Below, one piece after another: positions 1-9,110 of a DNA stretch of 64,000 nucleotides. The stretch is from Tropicibacter naphthalenivorans. Its GTDB lineage: Bacteria > Pseudomonadota > Alphaproteobacteria > Rhodobacterales > Rhodobacteraceae. The DNA lies in the NCBI RefSeq assembly GCF_900176475.1, contig NZ_FWXX01000007.1, positions 1 to 64,000 of the forward strand, given 5' to 3'. Within the stretch, counting starts at the first letter, position 1; each line of letters starts with the position of its first letter. The notes beneath the pieces were generated by a model. It was not told where the DNA came from and searched no databases. It saw only the letters and a program-made list of their open reading frames with translations. A program made the position numbers and the translations under genes.

Positions 1-1
1 C

Positions 2-622
2 ATCCTGGTGCAGCTGCCCCTGCCCAAGCACCTGAACGAAGACCTCGTGATCAACTCGATTGATCCGGCCAAGGACGTGGACGGGTTCCACATCTCCAAC
101 GTCGGCCTGCTCGGCACCGGGCAAAAATCGATGGTGCCTTGCACGCCGCTGGGCTGCCTGATGATGCTGCGCGACCACCATGGGTCGCTCTCCGGCATGG
201 ACGCGGTGGTCATTGGCCGCTCGAACATCGTGGGTAAACCGATGGCGCAATTGCTGCTGGGCGACAGCTGCACCGTGACCATCGCGCACTCGCGGACCAA
301 GGATTTGGCCGACGTGGTGCGCCGCGCCGACATCGTGGTCGCCGCCGTGGGCCGCCCCGAGATGGTCCCCGGCGACTGGATCAAAGAAGGCGCGACGGTC
401 ATCGACGTGGGCATCAACCGCATCGACGCGCCGGAAAAAGGCGAAGGCAAAACCCGCCTCGTGGGCGATTGCCACTTTGACAGCTGCGCCGAGCGCGCGG
501 GCGCGATCACCCCGGTTCCGGGCGGCGTCGGCCCGATGACCATCGCGTGCCTCCTGGCGAACACCGTGACCGCCTGCTGCCGCGCCAACGGCCTGGCCGA
601 GCCCGAGGGGCTGACGGCGTAA
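2..622 (+). CDS. folD: FolD, methylenetetrahydrofolate dehydrogenase/cyclohydrolase (3' part)
   Basis: The gene enters from the left edge, so only the C-terminal ~206 residues are seen; the reading frame is open from base 2. FolD interconverts 5,10-methylene-THF, methenyl-THF and 10-formyl-THF with NADP in the cytosol. The visible part begins inside the QLPLP-KHL substrate-site motif. It continues with PCTPLG, the NADP-binding stretch [16 protein letters not shown] and the near-terminal PGGVGPMT motif, all hallmarks of the family. Length to the stop is as expected for an intact C-terminus. A hairpin followed by a T-run lies 24 bases downstream. The missing N-terminus (about 90 residues, with the catalytic Tyr/Lys region) lies outside the window. 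Confidence 0.97.
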   Translation: MLVQLPLPKHLNEDLVINSIDPAKDVDGFHISNVGLLGTGQKSMVPCTPLGCLMMLRDHHGSLSGMDAVVIGRSNIVGKPMAQLLLGDSCTVTIAHSRTKDLADVVRRADIVVAAVGRPEMVPGDWIKEGATVIDVGINRIDAPEKGEGKTRLVGDCHFDSCAERAGAITPVPGGVGPMTIACLLANTVTACCRANGLAEPEGLTA

Positions 623-645
623 GGCCTGCTTTTCAGATGACAGGG

Positions 646-676
646 ACGGCCTCGCAGCGATGCAGGGCCGTTTTTC
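646..676 (+). terminator. Rho-independent terminator after folD
   Basis: ACGGCC (646-651) pairs with GGCCGT (666-671) across a 14-base loop and runs directly into TTTTT. It lies 24 bases past the folD stop. The minus-strand thioesterase gene ends at 704, so this separates convergent genes. Confidence 0.7.
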
Positions 677-703
677 TATGCCGGGACGGGAGTAAGTATC
701 CGC

Positions 704-1114
704 CTAAGCCGGAACGGGGATCATCGTCCCGGTCAGCAGGGCGATCTGCTTTTCTACACCATCGTTCACGGCAAAGACCTCTGACATCACCACGATCAGC
801 CGCTTGCCCGGTTTCACCACCTTGCCCCGCGCGATCAGCCGCTCGCCAATCGCAGGCGACAGCAGGTGGATCTTGATCTCTGACGTCACCACCGCCTGAT
901 CCGCTGGCAGCAGCGTCATGGCGGCAAAGCCCCCCGCCGTATCCCCCAGCGCAAAGGTCAGGCCCGCGTGGCCAAAGCCGTGATGCTGGCGAAATCCCTC
1001 GCCAATGGGGGCGGTCAGGGTGACGGCACCGGTCGCGACATCCGCTACGGAGGCCCCGATCGAGGTCATCATGGTCTGGCTGTCAAAGGCGGCAAGCAGG
1101 TGATCATAACTCAT
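704..1114 (-). CDS. PaaI/YbgC-like hotdog-fold thioesterase
   Basis: A protein of 136 residues from the ATG at 1114 (MSYDHLL...). An in-frame start at 1153 would add 13 Arg/Pro-rich residues and looks unlikely. It has the hotdog acyl-CoA thioesterase pattern: an HHGFGHAGLTFALGDTAGG segment, where a His/Gly turn precedes the long helix bearing the conserved acidic residue, then a strand segment (VTSEIKIHLLSPA) and a KPGKRLIVVMSEV strand. Such enzymes hydrolyse acyl-CoA or aryl-CoA thioesters in the cytosol. The substrate cannot be read from the sequence. It sits 43 bases downstream of the pdeM stop on the same strand and may be cotranscribed with it. Confidence 0.85.
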   Translation of the reverse strand: MSYDHLLAAFDSQTMMTSIGASVADVATGAVTLTAPIGEGFRQHHGFGHAGLTFALGDTAGGFAAMTLLPADQAVVTSEIKIHLLSPAIGERLIARGKVVKPGKRLIVVMSEVFAVNDGVEKQIALLTGTMIPVPA

Positions 1115-1157
1115 GCCGCCATCAGGCCCCGGCGCGGGCCTACGGGCAAGCAAAACC

Positions 1158-1823
1158 CTACGTCAGACGCGCCACAGGCACCGGCACCGGCTGCGGCCCC
1201 GTCAGGATCGCCAGCGCATCCGGCCCCATCATGTCGCACAAGGGCGCGCGTTTGCAGGACAGCCCGCCGGTGTAGGCGCCATAGGCGGGCAGGATCAGCC
1301 GCCGCGCATCGACCAGAAAACAAGGCCGCGACAGCGCCCCGCCGCGCAGGGCCAGCCGCGCCTTGGGGTGGTAATGCCCCGAGACCTCGGCGGCGGCGTC
1401 ACTGGCGATGTGGCGAAACACGAGCGGCCCAAGGCGCACTTCGGCCAGATGTGTCCCACCCAGAGAGACCGGACCGGGGTCGTGGTTGCCTTCGATCCAC
1501 GTCCAGTCGCGCCCCGCTTGCAGGCGGGTGATCCACAGGCGGTCGTCCTCGGGCAGGGCAGCGTCCAGCCCCACGGCGTCGAAACTGTCGCCCAGACAGA
1601 TCACGCGTCCAGCCCCGGTGGCCTCGATGTCGGCCTCGAGCCGCAGCAAGGTCTCGCGCGTCTCATAGGGGGGCAGCTGCGCGCCGCCCACCGCCGACAG
1701 CCGTGCCGATTTGCCGAAATGCAGGTCCGAGACGACCAGCAGACCTTGGTCCGGCCAAAACAGGCCACCCGAGGGCAGGGCGCTGAGGCGCGCACCGCAA
1801 AAATCGAAACCGTGGGTCTTCAT
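1158..1823 (-). CDS. pdeM: PdeM, ligase-associated metallophosphoesterase/endonuclease
   Basis: A 221-residue calcineurin-like phosphoesterase. The metal-binding motifs are all present in order: SDLHFGK near residue 33, GDSFDAVG, EGNHDPG and GHYHPK. This small subfamily is found next to an Lhr-like DNA helicase, often also with an ATP-dependent DNA ligase and an exonuclease, and is annotated as the ligase-associated DNA damage response endonuclease PdeM. Here the helicase gene lies 36 bases upstream on the same strand, which supports the call. The ligase and exonuclease are not visible in this window. The reaction assigned (DNA phosphoester hydrolysis) is by family, not by direct evidence. 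Confidence 0.9.
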   Translation of the reverse strand: MKTHGFDFCGARLSALPSGGLFWPDQGLLVVSDLHFGKSARLSAVGGAQLPPYETRETLLRLEADIEATGAGRVICLGDSFDAVGLDAALPEDDRLWITRLQAGRDWTWIEGNHDPGPVSLGGTHLAEVRLGPLVFRHIASDAAAEVSGHYHPKARLALRGGALSRPCFLVDARRLILPAYGAYTGGLSCKRAPLCDMMGPDALAILTGPQPVPVPVARLT

Positions 1824-1859
1824 GGCCCCGATCTAAGGCCCGCGCGCGCCCCTCGCAAG

Positions 1860-4274
1860 CTAGACCGTGATCTGCGCCAGCCCGCTGTCGTCCATCAGCT
1901 TGGTGATTTCCTCTTGCAACAGGCGCTCTTCGGCAGAGCCGCGCACCGGCACCCGCCCCGGTTCGAGGAAGAGCGGCGCGGCCAAGGGCGTCACCCGGTC
2001 CAAGGCGACGTGGTCGATGCGCCCCCCAACCCGCGCGCACATCTCGCGCAGGCGGTCAAAATCGATCAGCCCGCGCATGGCCTCCTCGCGGGTGATCTGC
2101 ATCAGTAGGTGGTCGGGATCGTATTTCAGCAGCGTATCATAGAGGATGTCCGACGACATGGTCGCCTGCCGCCCGGTCTTGCGCTGCCCGCCCACCTGCC
2201 GCTCGATCAACCCGGCGATGGTGGCCGAGGCGCGAAAGGTCCGCTTCATCACCGCGTTGCCCGCCAGCCAGTCGTCCAGCCCCGCCTCGAGCCGGTCCAG
2301 ATCGAACAGCGGCGCAGGGTCGGTGACCGCATCCAGCCCCCAGATCAGCGTCGCGTAATCGGTGGACACAAAGCCCATGGGCGCGAGGCCAAGTTCTTCC
2401 ATCCGTTTGGTCAGCAGCAAGCCCAGCGTCTGCTGCGCGTTGCGCCCGGCAAAGCCATAGACGACCATCTGCTGCCGCCCGTCCTGCGGGAAGGTTTCCA
2501 CCAGCAGCCGCCCCGGCTCTGGCAAGCGGCTGACGGCGCTTTGCAGGCGCAGCCACTCGGCGGTGTGGGCGGGCAGGGCGCCCCAATCGCCGGACTGGAA
2601 CATGCGCAAAATGCGTTGGGACAGCTGCGTCGAGGTGGCGAACTTGGTCCCGTTGAAGGTGGCGATCTTGGGCTTGCGGCCGGGGTCGCGGGTCACCTCG
2701 ACCACCAGCTCACGCAGGCCCGCATAGCGCACGATCTGCCCGCCGATCAGAAAGGTGTCGCCGGGCGTCAAGGACGCCGCAAAGCCTTCTTCGATCTCGC
2801 CCAAAGGTGCGCCGCCCCGCCCGCGCCATTTCACTTTCAGCGTGTCAGTGTCTTGAATTGTCCCGATATTCTGCCGGATGCGCACGGCGGAGCGCGGGTC
2901 GCGCAACTGCCAAAGCCCATCGGGCCGCTGCATCAGCCGCTGCCACTGGTCATAGGCGCGCAGGGCGTAGCCCCCCGTGGCGCAAAACTGCAAACAGGCG
3001 TCAAAGCCTGCGCGCGTCAGCCCGGCATAAGGCCCGGCGCTGGTCATCTCGGCATAGAGCGCATCCGCCTCGAACGGCCCGGCGCAGGCGGCAATCAGGA
3101 TATGCTGGCACAGCACGTCCCGCGGCCCATCCCCGCGGCCATCGCCGTCCAGATCGTGGGCTTTGACGGCCTCCAATGCCGCCACACATTCCACCACCTC
3201 AAAGCGGTTCGCCGGCACGAGCAGCGCCTTGGACGGCGCGTTATAGCGATGGTTCGCCCGCCCGATCCGCTGCACGAGGCGCTTGACGTTCTTGGGCGCG
3301 CCGATCTGGATCACAAGGTCGACGTCGCCCCAGTCGATCCCCAGATCAAGGCTGCCGGTGCAGACAATCGCCCGCAAATCGCCGCGCACCATGGCCTGCT
3401 CGACCTTTTCGCGCTGGCCCCGATCCAAAGACCCATGATGGATGCCAATCGGCAAAGCCTCTTCGTTGGCGAGCCACAGGTTGTGAAAGAAAATCTCCGC
3501 CTGCGCGCGGGTGTTGTGGAAAATCAGCGTGGTCTTGTGGCGTTTGACCTGCTCCAGAACGGCGGGGATGGCATAGGCCGCCCCGCCCCCGGACCACGGC
3601 GGGGCCTGATCGCAGGCCAGCATAGCAATGTCCGGGTTGGGGCCGGGGTCCGCCTGCACGATCTCACAGGGATCGGGATGCTTGGCCAGAAAGCGGGCAA
3701 TCGCCGCCGGGTCCTCCACCGTCGCCGACAAGCCAACGCGCCGCAACCCGGGGCAGATCTGCTGCAAGCGCGCCAAGGCCAGCATCAGCTGATCGCCCCG
3801 CTTGCTCTCGGCCAGGGCGTGGATTTCATCGACCACCACCCGTTGCAGCCCTGCAAACATCCGCGGCGCATCCTCGTAACTGGTCAGCAATGCGAGGGAC
3901 TCCGGCGTCGTCAGCAGGATATGCGGCGGGTCCGCCCGCTGCCGCCGCTTGCGGCTCGATGGCGTATCGCCGGTGCGATCCTCCACCCGAATGGGCAAGC
4001 CCGCCTCCTCAATCGGAACCAGCAAATTGCGTTTGATATCAGAGGCCAAGGCCTTCAACGGCGAGACATACAGCGTATGAAGCCCGCCATGACCTCCCCT
4101 GGCCAACTCGGCCAGTGTCGGCAGGAACCCGGCCAAGGTCTTGCCTCCACCGGTCGGCGCAATCAACACCGTGGCAGGCGCGCCCGCCCGCTCCAGCATA
4201 GCCCTCTGGTGCGGATGAACAGCCCACCCGCGCCCCGTAAACCACCGCTGCAAAACCTCGGGCAAAGACGTCAT
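1860..4274 (-). CDS. Ligase-associated DEXH-box DNA helicase (Lhr-like)
   Basis: About 804 residues from the ATG at 4274 (MTSLPEVL...). An upstream start at 4301 would add nine residues with no similarity to expect. It is a superfamily 2 helicase: motif I is APTGGGKT, motif II is DEIH, motif III is SAT, and helicase C-terminal motifs follow (IHHGSLDRGQRE, QRIGRANHR). Lhr-type enzymes unwind DNA or RNA-DNA hybrids 3' to 5'. The C-terminal half carries the Lhr-core winged-helix region and the ligase-associated extension. It heads a two-gene run with pdeM. The function in DNA damage response is inferred from family and neighbour. Confidence 0.93.
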   Translation of the reverse strand: MTSLPEVLQRWFTGRGWAVHPHQRAMLERAGAPATVLIAPTGGGKTLAGFLPTLAELARGGHGGLHTLYVSPLKALASDIKRNLLVPIEEAGLPIRVEDRTGDTPSSRKRRQRADPPHILLTTPESLALLTSYEDAPRMFAGLQRVVVDEIHALAESKRGDQLMLALARLQQICPGLRRVGLSATVEDPAAIARFLAKHPDPCEIVQADPGPNPDIAMLACDQAPPWSGGGAAYAIPAVLEQVKRHKTTLIFHNTRAQAEIFFHNLWLANEEALPIGIHHGSLDRGQREKVEQAMVRGDLRAIVCTGSLDLGIDWGDVDLVIQIGAPKNVKRLVQRIGRANHRYNAPSKALLVPANRFEVVECVAALEAVKAHDLDGDGRGDGPRDVLCQHILIAACAGPFEADALYAEMTSAGPYAGLTRAGFDACLQFCATGGYALRAYDQWQRLMQRPDGLWQLRDPRSAVRIRQNIGTIQDTDTLKVKWRGRGGAPLGEIEEGFAASLTPGDTFLIGGQIVRYAGLRELVVEVTRDPGRKPKIATFNGTKFATSTQLSQRILRMFQSGDWGALPAHTAEWLRLQSAVSRLPEPGRLLVETFPQDGRQQMVVYGFAGRNAQQTLGLLLTKRMEELGLAPMGFVSTDYATLIWGLDAVTDPAPLFDLDRLEAGLDDWLAGNAVMKRTFRASATIAGLIERQVGGQRKTGRQATMSSDILYDTLLKYDPDHLLMQITREEAMRGLIDFDRLREMCARVGGRIDHVALDRVTPLAAPLFLEPGRVPVRGSAEERLLQEEITKLMDDSGLAQITV

Positions 4275-4313
4275 CCCCGATACATAACGCCCCCCAGGCA
4301 AAATCCAACTCGG

Positions 4314-4480
4314 TCTTCTTCTCTTTCAAAATATCCTGGGGGTGAGGCCGTAGGCCGAGGGGGCAACGCCCCCTCTTCTTTCTGAGTGGCTCACCTCCGG
4401 TGAGACGGGGCAACGCCCCCTCCCTTTTTTAAGTGGCTCGCCCCCGATCAGACAGGCCAACGCCCCTTCCTTTCCCCGGC
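4314..4480 (+). repeat. Double-hairpin intergenic repeat, copy 1, followed by two degenerate units
   Basis: Begins with a TTCTTCTCTTT tract and AAAATATCC, then GGCC-gta-GGCC (4346-4356) and an 8-bp stem GAGGGGGC/GCCCCCTC (4357-4364 with 4368-4375, loop AAC). A second unit follows: CTCACC-tcc-GGTGAG (4390-4404) then GGGGC-aac-GCCCC (4407-4419) and a T-run. A third, decayed unit reaches about 4480. It lies between the divergent helicase and nitroreductase genes. Other copies are at 38321 and 52341. Confidence 0.75.
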
Positions 4481-4523
4481 CAAATCGGCTCACATAGCCC
4501 CAAACAACCGATAGGCCTCAAAC

Positions 4524-5195
4524 GTGACCGACCAAGCCGCAACCTTCGCCGACCTGCTGCGCGCCCGCTATTCGTGCCGCGCCTACCTCGACACACCCGT
4601 CCCCCGCGCGGACATCGACGCCGCGCTAAGCGAGGCCCAGCACGTCCCCAGCTGGTGCAACTCGCAGCCCTGGCAGGTCATCGCGCTCTCGCAGCCCGAA
4701 ACCCAGCGCTTTGCAAACGCGCTCTACGACCACGTGGCCGAGGCCAAGCACCAATCCGACATTCCGTTTCCCGCCGCCTACGAGGGCATCTACAAGACAC
4801 GGCGCAGCACCTGCGGCTGGCAGCTGTATGACGCCGTCGGTATCCAGCGCGGCGACCGCGCCGCCTCTGGCGCACAAATGCGCGAGAACTTCCGCCTCTT
4901 TGGTGCGCCGCATTTCCTGCTGATCACCACACCTCAAGCGCTGGGGGCGTATGGCGCGCTCGACTGCGGAGCCTACGTGACCGCTGTGTGCCTCGCTCTT
5001 CAAGCGCGCGGCATCGGCTCGGTGCCCATGGCCTCGACTGCGGGCTTTGCGCCCTTTGTCCACGACTGGTTCGACATCCCCGAGGATCGCGCCGTTCTGT
5101 GCGGCATCGCGCTGGGGTACCCCGACCCGGACGCGCCGGTGAACAGCTTCCGCACAGACCGCGCCGAGCCGCCCGAGGTCGTCACCTGGCGCTAA
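4524..5195 (+). CDS. Nitroreductase family FMN-dependent oxidoreductase
   Basis: A protein of 223 residues. The N-terminus has the FMN-phosphate pattern RARYSCRAYLDTPV (R-S-x-R-x-[YF] type) and the SEAQHVPSWCNSQPWQV segment typical of the nitroreductase fold. The C-terminal part (ALQARGIGSVPMASTAGF ... IALGYPDPDAPVNSFRTDR) contains the conserved GxGs and the late Arg used for FMN contact. Enzymes of this type use NAD(P)H to reduce nitroaromatics, quinones or enones. The physiological substrate is unknown here. The dispersed hairpin repeat lies just upstream. Confidence 0.9.
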   Translation: MTDQAATFADLLRARYSCRAYLDTPVPRADIDAALSEAQHVPSWCNSQPWQVIALSQPETQRFANALYDHVAEAKHQSDIPFPAAYEGIYKTRRSTCGWQLYDAVGIQRGDRAASGAQMRENFRLFGAPHFLLITTPQALGAYGALDCGAYVTAVCLALQARGIGSVPMASTAGFAPFVHDWFDIPEDRAVLCGIALGYPDPDAPVNSFRTDRAEPPEVVTWR

Positions 5196-5234
5196 TCCCT
5201 AGACAGGGGCAGGCGCGGCTGGCAGGCTGAAACG

Positions 5235-5972
5235 ATGCTCCGCGCCGCGCTCATCACCCTGCTGACGCTCTCGCCCGCCCACGCCAGCGACAGCTGCACC
5301 GAAGACGCCATGATCGTCTTTGACGGCTCGGGCAGCATGGCCGAAACCGGCTATAACAACATCGGCGGCCCGCGCATCACCGACGCCCGCGCAGCGCTGC
5401 ACAAGGTCGTTCCCAGCATCGCAGACGCCCGCCGCCTTGGGCTGATCCTCTATGGTCCGGGGCCGGAAGAGTCCTGCGAAAACATAGACCTCCGCTTTCC
5501 CCCACAATGGAGCGCCGCCCCGCGCATCCTGTCAGATGTGGACACCCTGGAGCCCTCGGGCGAGACCCCCTTGACCGAAGCCATCCGCGCCGCCGCCGAA
5601 GCGCTGGACTATAAAACCCGCCCCGGTGCCATCGTTCTGGTCACCGACGGCAAGGAAACCTGCGGCGGGGCGCCCTGCCAACTGGCCGCCGAACTGGCCG
5701 CAGACGGCTTTGACCTGACCGTGCATGTGATCGGGTTCAAAGTGCGCGGATCGCATTTCTCGTGGGATGGGACCAACTCGGGCTACAATTCGGAAACCGC
5801 AGTCGCGCGCTGTCTGGCCGACCGCACCGGCGGGCAATATGTCAGCGCCGAGAGCGTCTCTGACCTCATTGCCGCCCTGCGCGTCACGCTGGGTTGCCCG
5901 GTCTTTGGGGCGCTCGGCCCGATGTCACAGGCGACGCAGCCGCCGCCCGTGACAATGATATCAAAGCCTTAA
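5235..5972 (+). CDS. Exported von Willebrand factor type A domain protein
   Basis: A protein of 245 residues with a short signal peptide (MLRAALITLLTLSPAHAS, cleavage after AHA). A single VWA domain follows. Its MIDAS motif DGSGSM (Asp30, Ser32, Ser34) is intact, and later elements are SGETPLTEAI (MIDAS Thr) and VLVTDGKETCGG (MIDAS Asp). The Cys residues are compatible with a periplasmic location. VWA domains bind divalent metal and protein partners; no partner is identifiable. Its stop overlaps the stop of the convergent BMP-family gene by 4 bases, and no terminator separates them. Confidence 0.85.
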   Translation: MLRAALITLLTLSPAHASDSCTEDAMIVFDGSGSMAETGYNNIGGPRITDARAALHKVVPSIADARRLGLILYGPGPEESCENIDLRFPPQWSAAPRILSDVDTLEPSGETPLTEAIRAAAEALDYKTRPGAIVLVTDGKETCGGAPCQLAAELAADGFDLTVHVIGFKVRGSHFSWDGTNSGYNSETAVARCLADRTGGQYVSAESVSDLIAALRVTLGCPVFGALGPMSQATQPPPVTMISKP

Positions 5973-7042
5973 TTCGGCACTTCGGCGGTGATGCCTTCGA
6001 CGTAGAAATTCATGCCCGCAAGGCTGCCGTCATCGGCCACTTCGCCCTCGGCCAGCCAGACAGAGCCGTCCTGCTTGTTGATCGGACCGGTGAAGGGGTG
6101 GTACTCGCCCGCCGCCATCGCATCCTTCAGAGCCAGCGCTTCGGCTTTGACATCCGCCGGAACCGCGTCGGTGATCTCGCCGATGCCGACCATGCCGGTG
6201 CTGATGCCATCCCAGGTGTCGGTCGACGTCCAGGTGCCATCCAGAACGGCCTGCACGCGGTCGATGTAGTAGGGCGTCCAGTTGTCGATGATCGAGGACA
6301 CGCGCGGCAGCGGTGCATACTCGGCCATGTCAGACGCCTGACCAAAGGTGATCACGTTGCCCGCCTCTTGGGCCGCCGCCTGAGGCGCGGTCGAGTCGGT
6401 GTGTTGCAGGATCACATCTGCGCCGTTTTCGATCAGCGCGCGGGCCGCGTCGGCCTCTTTCGCCGGGTCGAACCACGTGTACAGCCAGATGATCGAGAAT
6501 TCGACGTCCGGGTTCACCTTCTTGGCGTGCAGGTAGGCAGAGTTGATGCCACGGATGACCTCGGGGATCGGCACCGATGCGATGTAGCCGATCTTGTTGG
6601 TCTTGGTCATCTTGCCAGCAATGTGACCCTGCACGGCGCGGCCTTCGTAGAAACGCGCGCTGTAGGTCGACACGTTGTCGGCGCGCTTATAGCCGGTGGC
6701 GTGCTCGAACTTCACGTTCGGGAATTTCTCCGCCACGGCCAGCGTCGGGTCCATGTAGCCAAACGAGGTGGTAAAGATGATGTCCGCCCCGCCCAGAGCC
6801 ATCTGGGTGATCGCGCGCTCTGCATCGGCGGATTCCGGCACGTTTTCTTGGTAAACGGTTTTCACCTTACCTTCGAAATGCGCTTCCATCTTTTGGCGGG
6901 CCTGATCGTGCTCATAGGTCCAGCCGCCATCGCCCGGAGGGCCGATGTAGATAAAGCCAGCGGTGATCTCTTCTTGGGCGAAGGCCGCGGTGCCAAGGCT
7001 CAGCGCAATCGCGGCAGAGGCGAGAAGGGTTCTTCTTTTCAT
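5969..7042 (-). CDS. BMP-family ABC transporter substrate-binding protein
   Basis: A 357-residue periplasmic binding protein with a Sec signal peptide (MKRRTLLASAAIALSLGTAAFA, then QEE). The family pattern is clear: an early GFIYIGPPGDGGWTYEHDQ, GGADIIFTTSFGYMDPTLAVAEKFPNVKFEHATG, and GADVILQHTDSTAPQAAAQE. BMP/PnrA proteins bind purine nucleosides or related compounds in the characterised cases. It is the last gene of a minus-strand run with two permeases and an ATPase, directly downstream of xdhABC, so a purine ligand such as xanthine, hypoxanthine or a nucleoside is a reasonable inference. The ligand itself cannot be read. Confidence 0.93.
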   Translation of the reverse strand: MKRRTLLASAAIALSLGTAAFAQEEITAGFIYIGPPGDGGWTYEHDQARQKMEAHFEGKVKTVYQENVPESADAERAITQMALGGADIIFTTSFGYMDPTLAVAEKFPNVKFEHATGYKRADNVSTYSARFYEGRAVQGHIAGKMTKTNKIGYIASVPIPEVIRGINSAYLHAKKVNPDVEFSIIWLYTWFDPAKEADAARALIENGADVILQHTDSTAPQAAAQEAGNVITFGQASDMAEYAPLPRVSSIIDNWTPYYIDRVQAVLDGTWTSTDTWDGISTGMVGIGEITDAVPADVKAEALALKDAMAAGEYHPFTGPINKQDGSVWLAEGEVADDGSLAGMNFYVEGITAEVPN

Positions 7043-7076
7043 AGGTCGTATCCCCTGTTGGTGGTTAATTTAGCCC

Positions 7077-8000
7077 TTAGTGAGAGGCGTGGAACGAACG
7101 GCCCAGAGAGGCAGGCGCAGCATGCGCCCCCCGGGCCGAGATGATCACAAGCACGATGATCGTGATCAAATACGGAGAGGCCGACAAGAGCGCGACCGGC
7201 ACGTCCGCCCCCGCAGCCTGAAGGTTGAGTTGCAGGACGGTGACGCCGCCGAACAGATACGCGCCGACCAGCACGCGGCCCGCGCGCCAGCTGGCGAACA
7301 CGACAATGGCAAGCGCGATCCAGCCCGCGCCCGCCGTCATGCCTTCGGTCCATTGCGGCACGCGCACGAGGGACAGGTACGCCCCGCCCAGCCCCGCGCA
7401 GGCCCCGCCGAACAGGATCGCGGCCATGCGGATGCGCGTGACCTTGTACCCCAGCGCGTGGGCGCTGTCGTGGCTTTCGCCCACCGCCCGCAGGATCAGG
7501 CCTGCGCGGGTGTATTTCAGGAACGCCCAGACAGCGGCGACAAGGATCAGCGAGACATAGACCATAATGTCATGCGAAAACAGCATCTTGCCAAAGACCG
7601 GCAGATCCGACAGCAGCGGGATTTCCGCCTTGGGCAGGGTGGGGGTCTTGAGCCCCTCATAGGGTTTGCCGATCAGGCTCGACAGGCCAAGGCCCACCAA
7701 GGTCAGGCCCAGCCCCGTGGCGACCTGGTTCGACAGCAGGAACTGCGTCAGCACACCAAAGGCCAGCGACAAAGCCGCCCCCGCCAGCGCCGCCGCCACA
7801 AAGCCCCAGCCCGGACTGCCGGTGTTCACAGCGATGGCAAAGCCGACCACCGCGCCGGTGATCATCATGCCTTCGACGCCAAGGTTCAGCACGCCGGATT
7901 TCTCGACGACCATCTCACCGATGGCGGCCAGCAGGATCGGCGTGGCCGACACCATCAGCGAGGCAATCAGCAGGACGGGATTGATCGAAGACAGGTCCAT
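7077..8000 (-). CDS. ABC transporter permease (second, BMP-type importer)
   Basis: A protein of 307 residues starting at ATG 8000 (MDLSSINPVLLIAS...). The longer open frame to 8327 runs back into the preceding permease gene. It is highly hydrophobic with about eight to ten membrane segments and carries the RbsC/YufQ-type pattern NLGVEGMMITGAVVGF and ALGYKVTRIRMAAILFGGACAGLGGAYLSL, which is the EAA-like loop region contacting the ATPase. Its start overlaps the stop of the upstream permease in TGATG, so it is translationally coupled. It forms the inner-membrane channel with the other permease. Confidence 0.93.
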   Translation of the reverse strand: MDLSSINPVLLIASLMVSATPILLAAIGEMVVEKSGVLNLGVEGMMITGAVVGFAIAVNTGSPGWGFVAAALAGAALSLAFGVLTQFLLSNQVATGLGLTLVGLGLSSLIGKPYEGLKTPTLPKAEIPLLSDLPVFGKMLFSHDIMVYVSLILVAAVWAFLKYTRAGLILRAVGESHDSAHALGYKVTRIRMAAILFGGACAGLGGAYLSLVRVPQWTEGMTAGAGWIALAIVVFASWRAGRVLVGAYLFGGVTVLQLNLQAAGADVPVALLSASPYLITIIVLVIISARGAHAAPASLGRSFHASH

Positions 8001-9082
8001 CACGCGACTCCCTTGGTGCCGAAACGCAGGCGGAAGTTTGTAAACACATCCGTCGCAAGCAAGAAGAACAGCAGCATCCCCTGGAACAGTTGGATCGCCG
8101 CGCCGGGAAGCTGCATGGTGGTCTGCGCCGCTTCGCCGCCGATATAGGTCAGCGCCATGAGCAGCCCCGCCAACAGGATGCCGATGGGATGCAACCGGCC
8201 CAGAAAGGCCACGATGATCGCGGTAAAGCCGTAGCCCGCGTTGAACGCGCCGCTGATCTGGCCCGCGGGGCCGGTGACTTCGAACAGCCCGGCGACACCC
8301 GCCAGCAGCCCCGCAAGGCCAAGACAAAAGAAGACGATCCGCGCCGGGTTCACCCCGGCAAAGCGCGCGGCCCGAGGCGCCTCGCCGGTGAGCCGGATGT
8401 TGAACCCGGTGATGTGGCGCGACATCAGCACATAGGCGCCGATCACGGCGATAAAGGCGGCCACGACGCCCCAGTGCATCCCGGTGCCTGCGATCAGCTC
8501 TGCGTTATGGGCCGCATCCCACTGTTTAAAGTTGCGGCTGCCCGGAAAGCCCATCCCGTCGGGATTGCGCAACAGGCCGGTCGACACCGAGATCAGGATG
8601 TTCTGCGCCACATAGACCAACATGAGTGAGACGAGAATCTCGTTGGTGCCAAAGCGGGTCTTGAGCACGGCGGGGATCATCGCCCAAAGCCAGCCGCCCA
8701 ACGCCCCCGCGATCACCATCACCGGAAAGATCAAAACGCTCTCGGACGGATACAGCGCCAAGCCCGCGCCAGCACCGCAAATGGCACCCATGATGTACTG
8801 GCCCTCGGCCCCGATGTTCCAGACACCGGCCTTGAAACCGATGCTCAGACCAATGGCGATCAGGATCAACGGCCCGGCTTTGACCAAAAGCTGCCCGCGA
8901 TAGTAAAAGGCGAACTCGCCAAAGATCGGATCCCAAAAGATGGTGCGAATGGTCTCGAACGGGTCGGCACCCAAAAAGGCAAAGAGCAGCCCGCCGACGA
9001 TCATGGTCAGCAATACGGCCAAGAGAGGCGAGCCAGCGGTCCAAGCTTGCGACGGTTGCGGACGCTTTTCCAGACGGATCAT
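8000..9082 (-). CDS. ABC transporter permease (first, BMP-type importer)
   Basis: A protein of 360 residues from ATG 9082 (MIRLEKRPQPS...). This start is preferred over 9112 because a GAGGGG ribosome binding site sits 8 bases upstream. It is polytopic with about ten membrane segments and contains the family signature NIGAEGQYIMGAI and the EAA-like loop GEAPRAARFAGVNPARIVFFCLGLAGLLAG. It is coupled to the second permease by a TGATG overlap. A 99-base gap with two tandem palindromes separates it from the ATPase gene upstream. Confidence 0.93.
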   Translation of the reverse strand: MIRLEKRPQPSQAWTAGSPLLAVLLTMIVGGLLFAFLGADPFETIRTIFWDPIFGEFAFYYRGQLLVKAGPLILIAIGLSIGFKAGVWNIGAEGQYIMGAICGAGAGLALYPSESVLIFPVMVIAGALGGWLWAMIPAVLKTRFGTNEILVSLMLVYVAQNILISVSTGLLRNPDGMGFPGSRNFKQWDAAHNAELIAGTGMHWGVVAAFIAVIGAYVLMSRHITGFNIRLTGEAPRAARFAGVNPARIVFFCLGLAGLLAGVAGLFEVTGPAGQISGAFNAGYGFTAIIVAFLGRLHPIGILLAGLLMALTYIGGEAAQTTMQLPGAAIQLFQGMLLFFLLATDVFTNFRLRFGTKGVA

Positions 9083-9110
9083 CGCGATGCCCCTCGTGCT
9101 TGCGTGGGCC

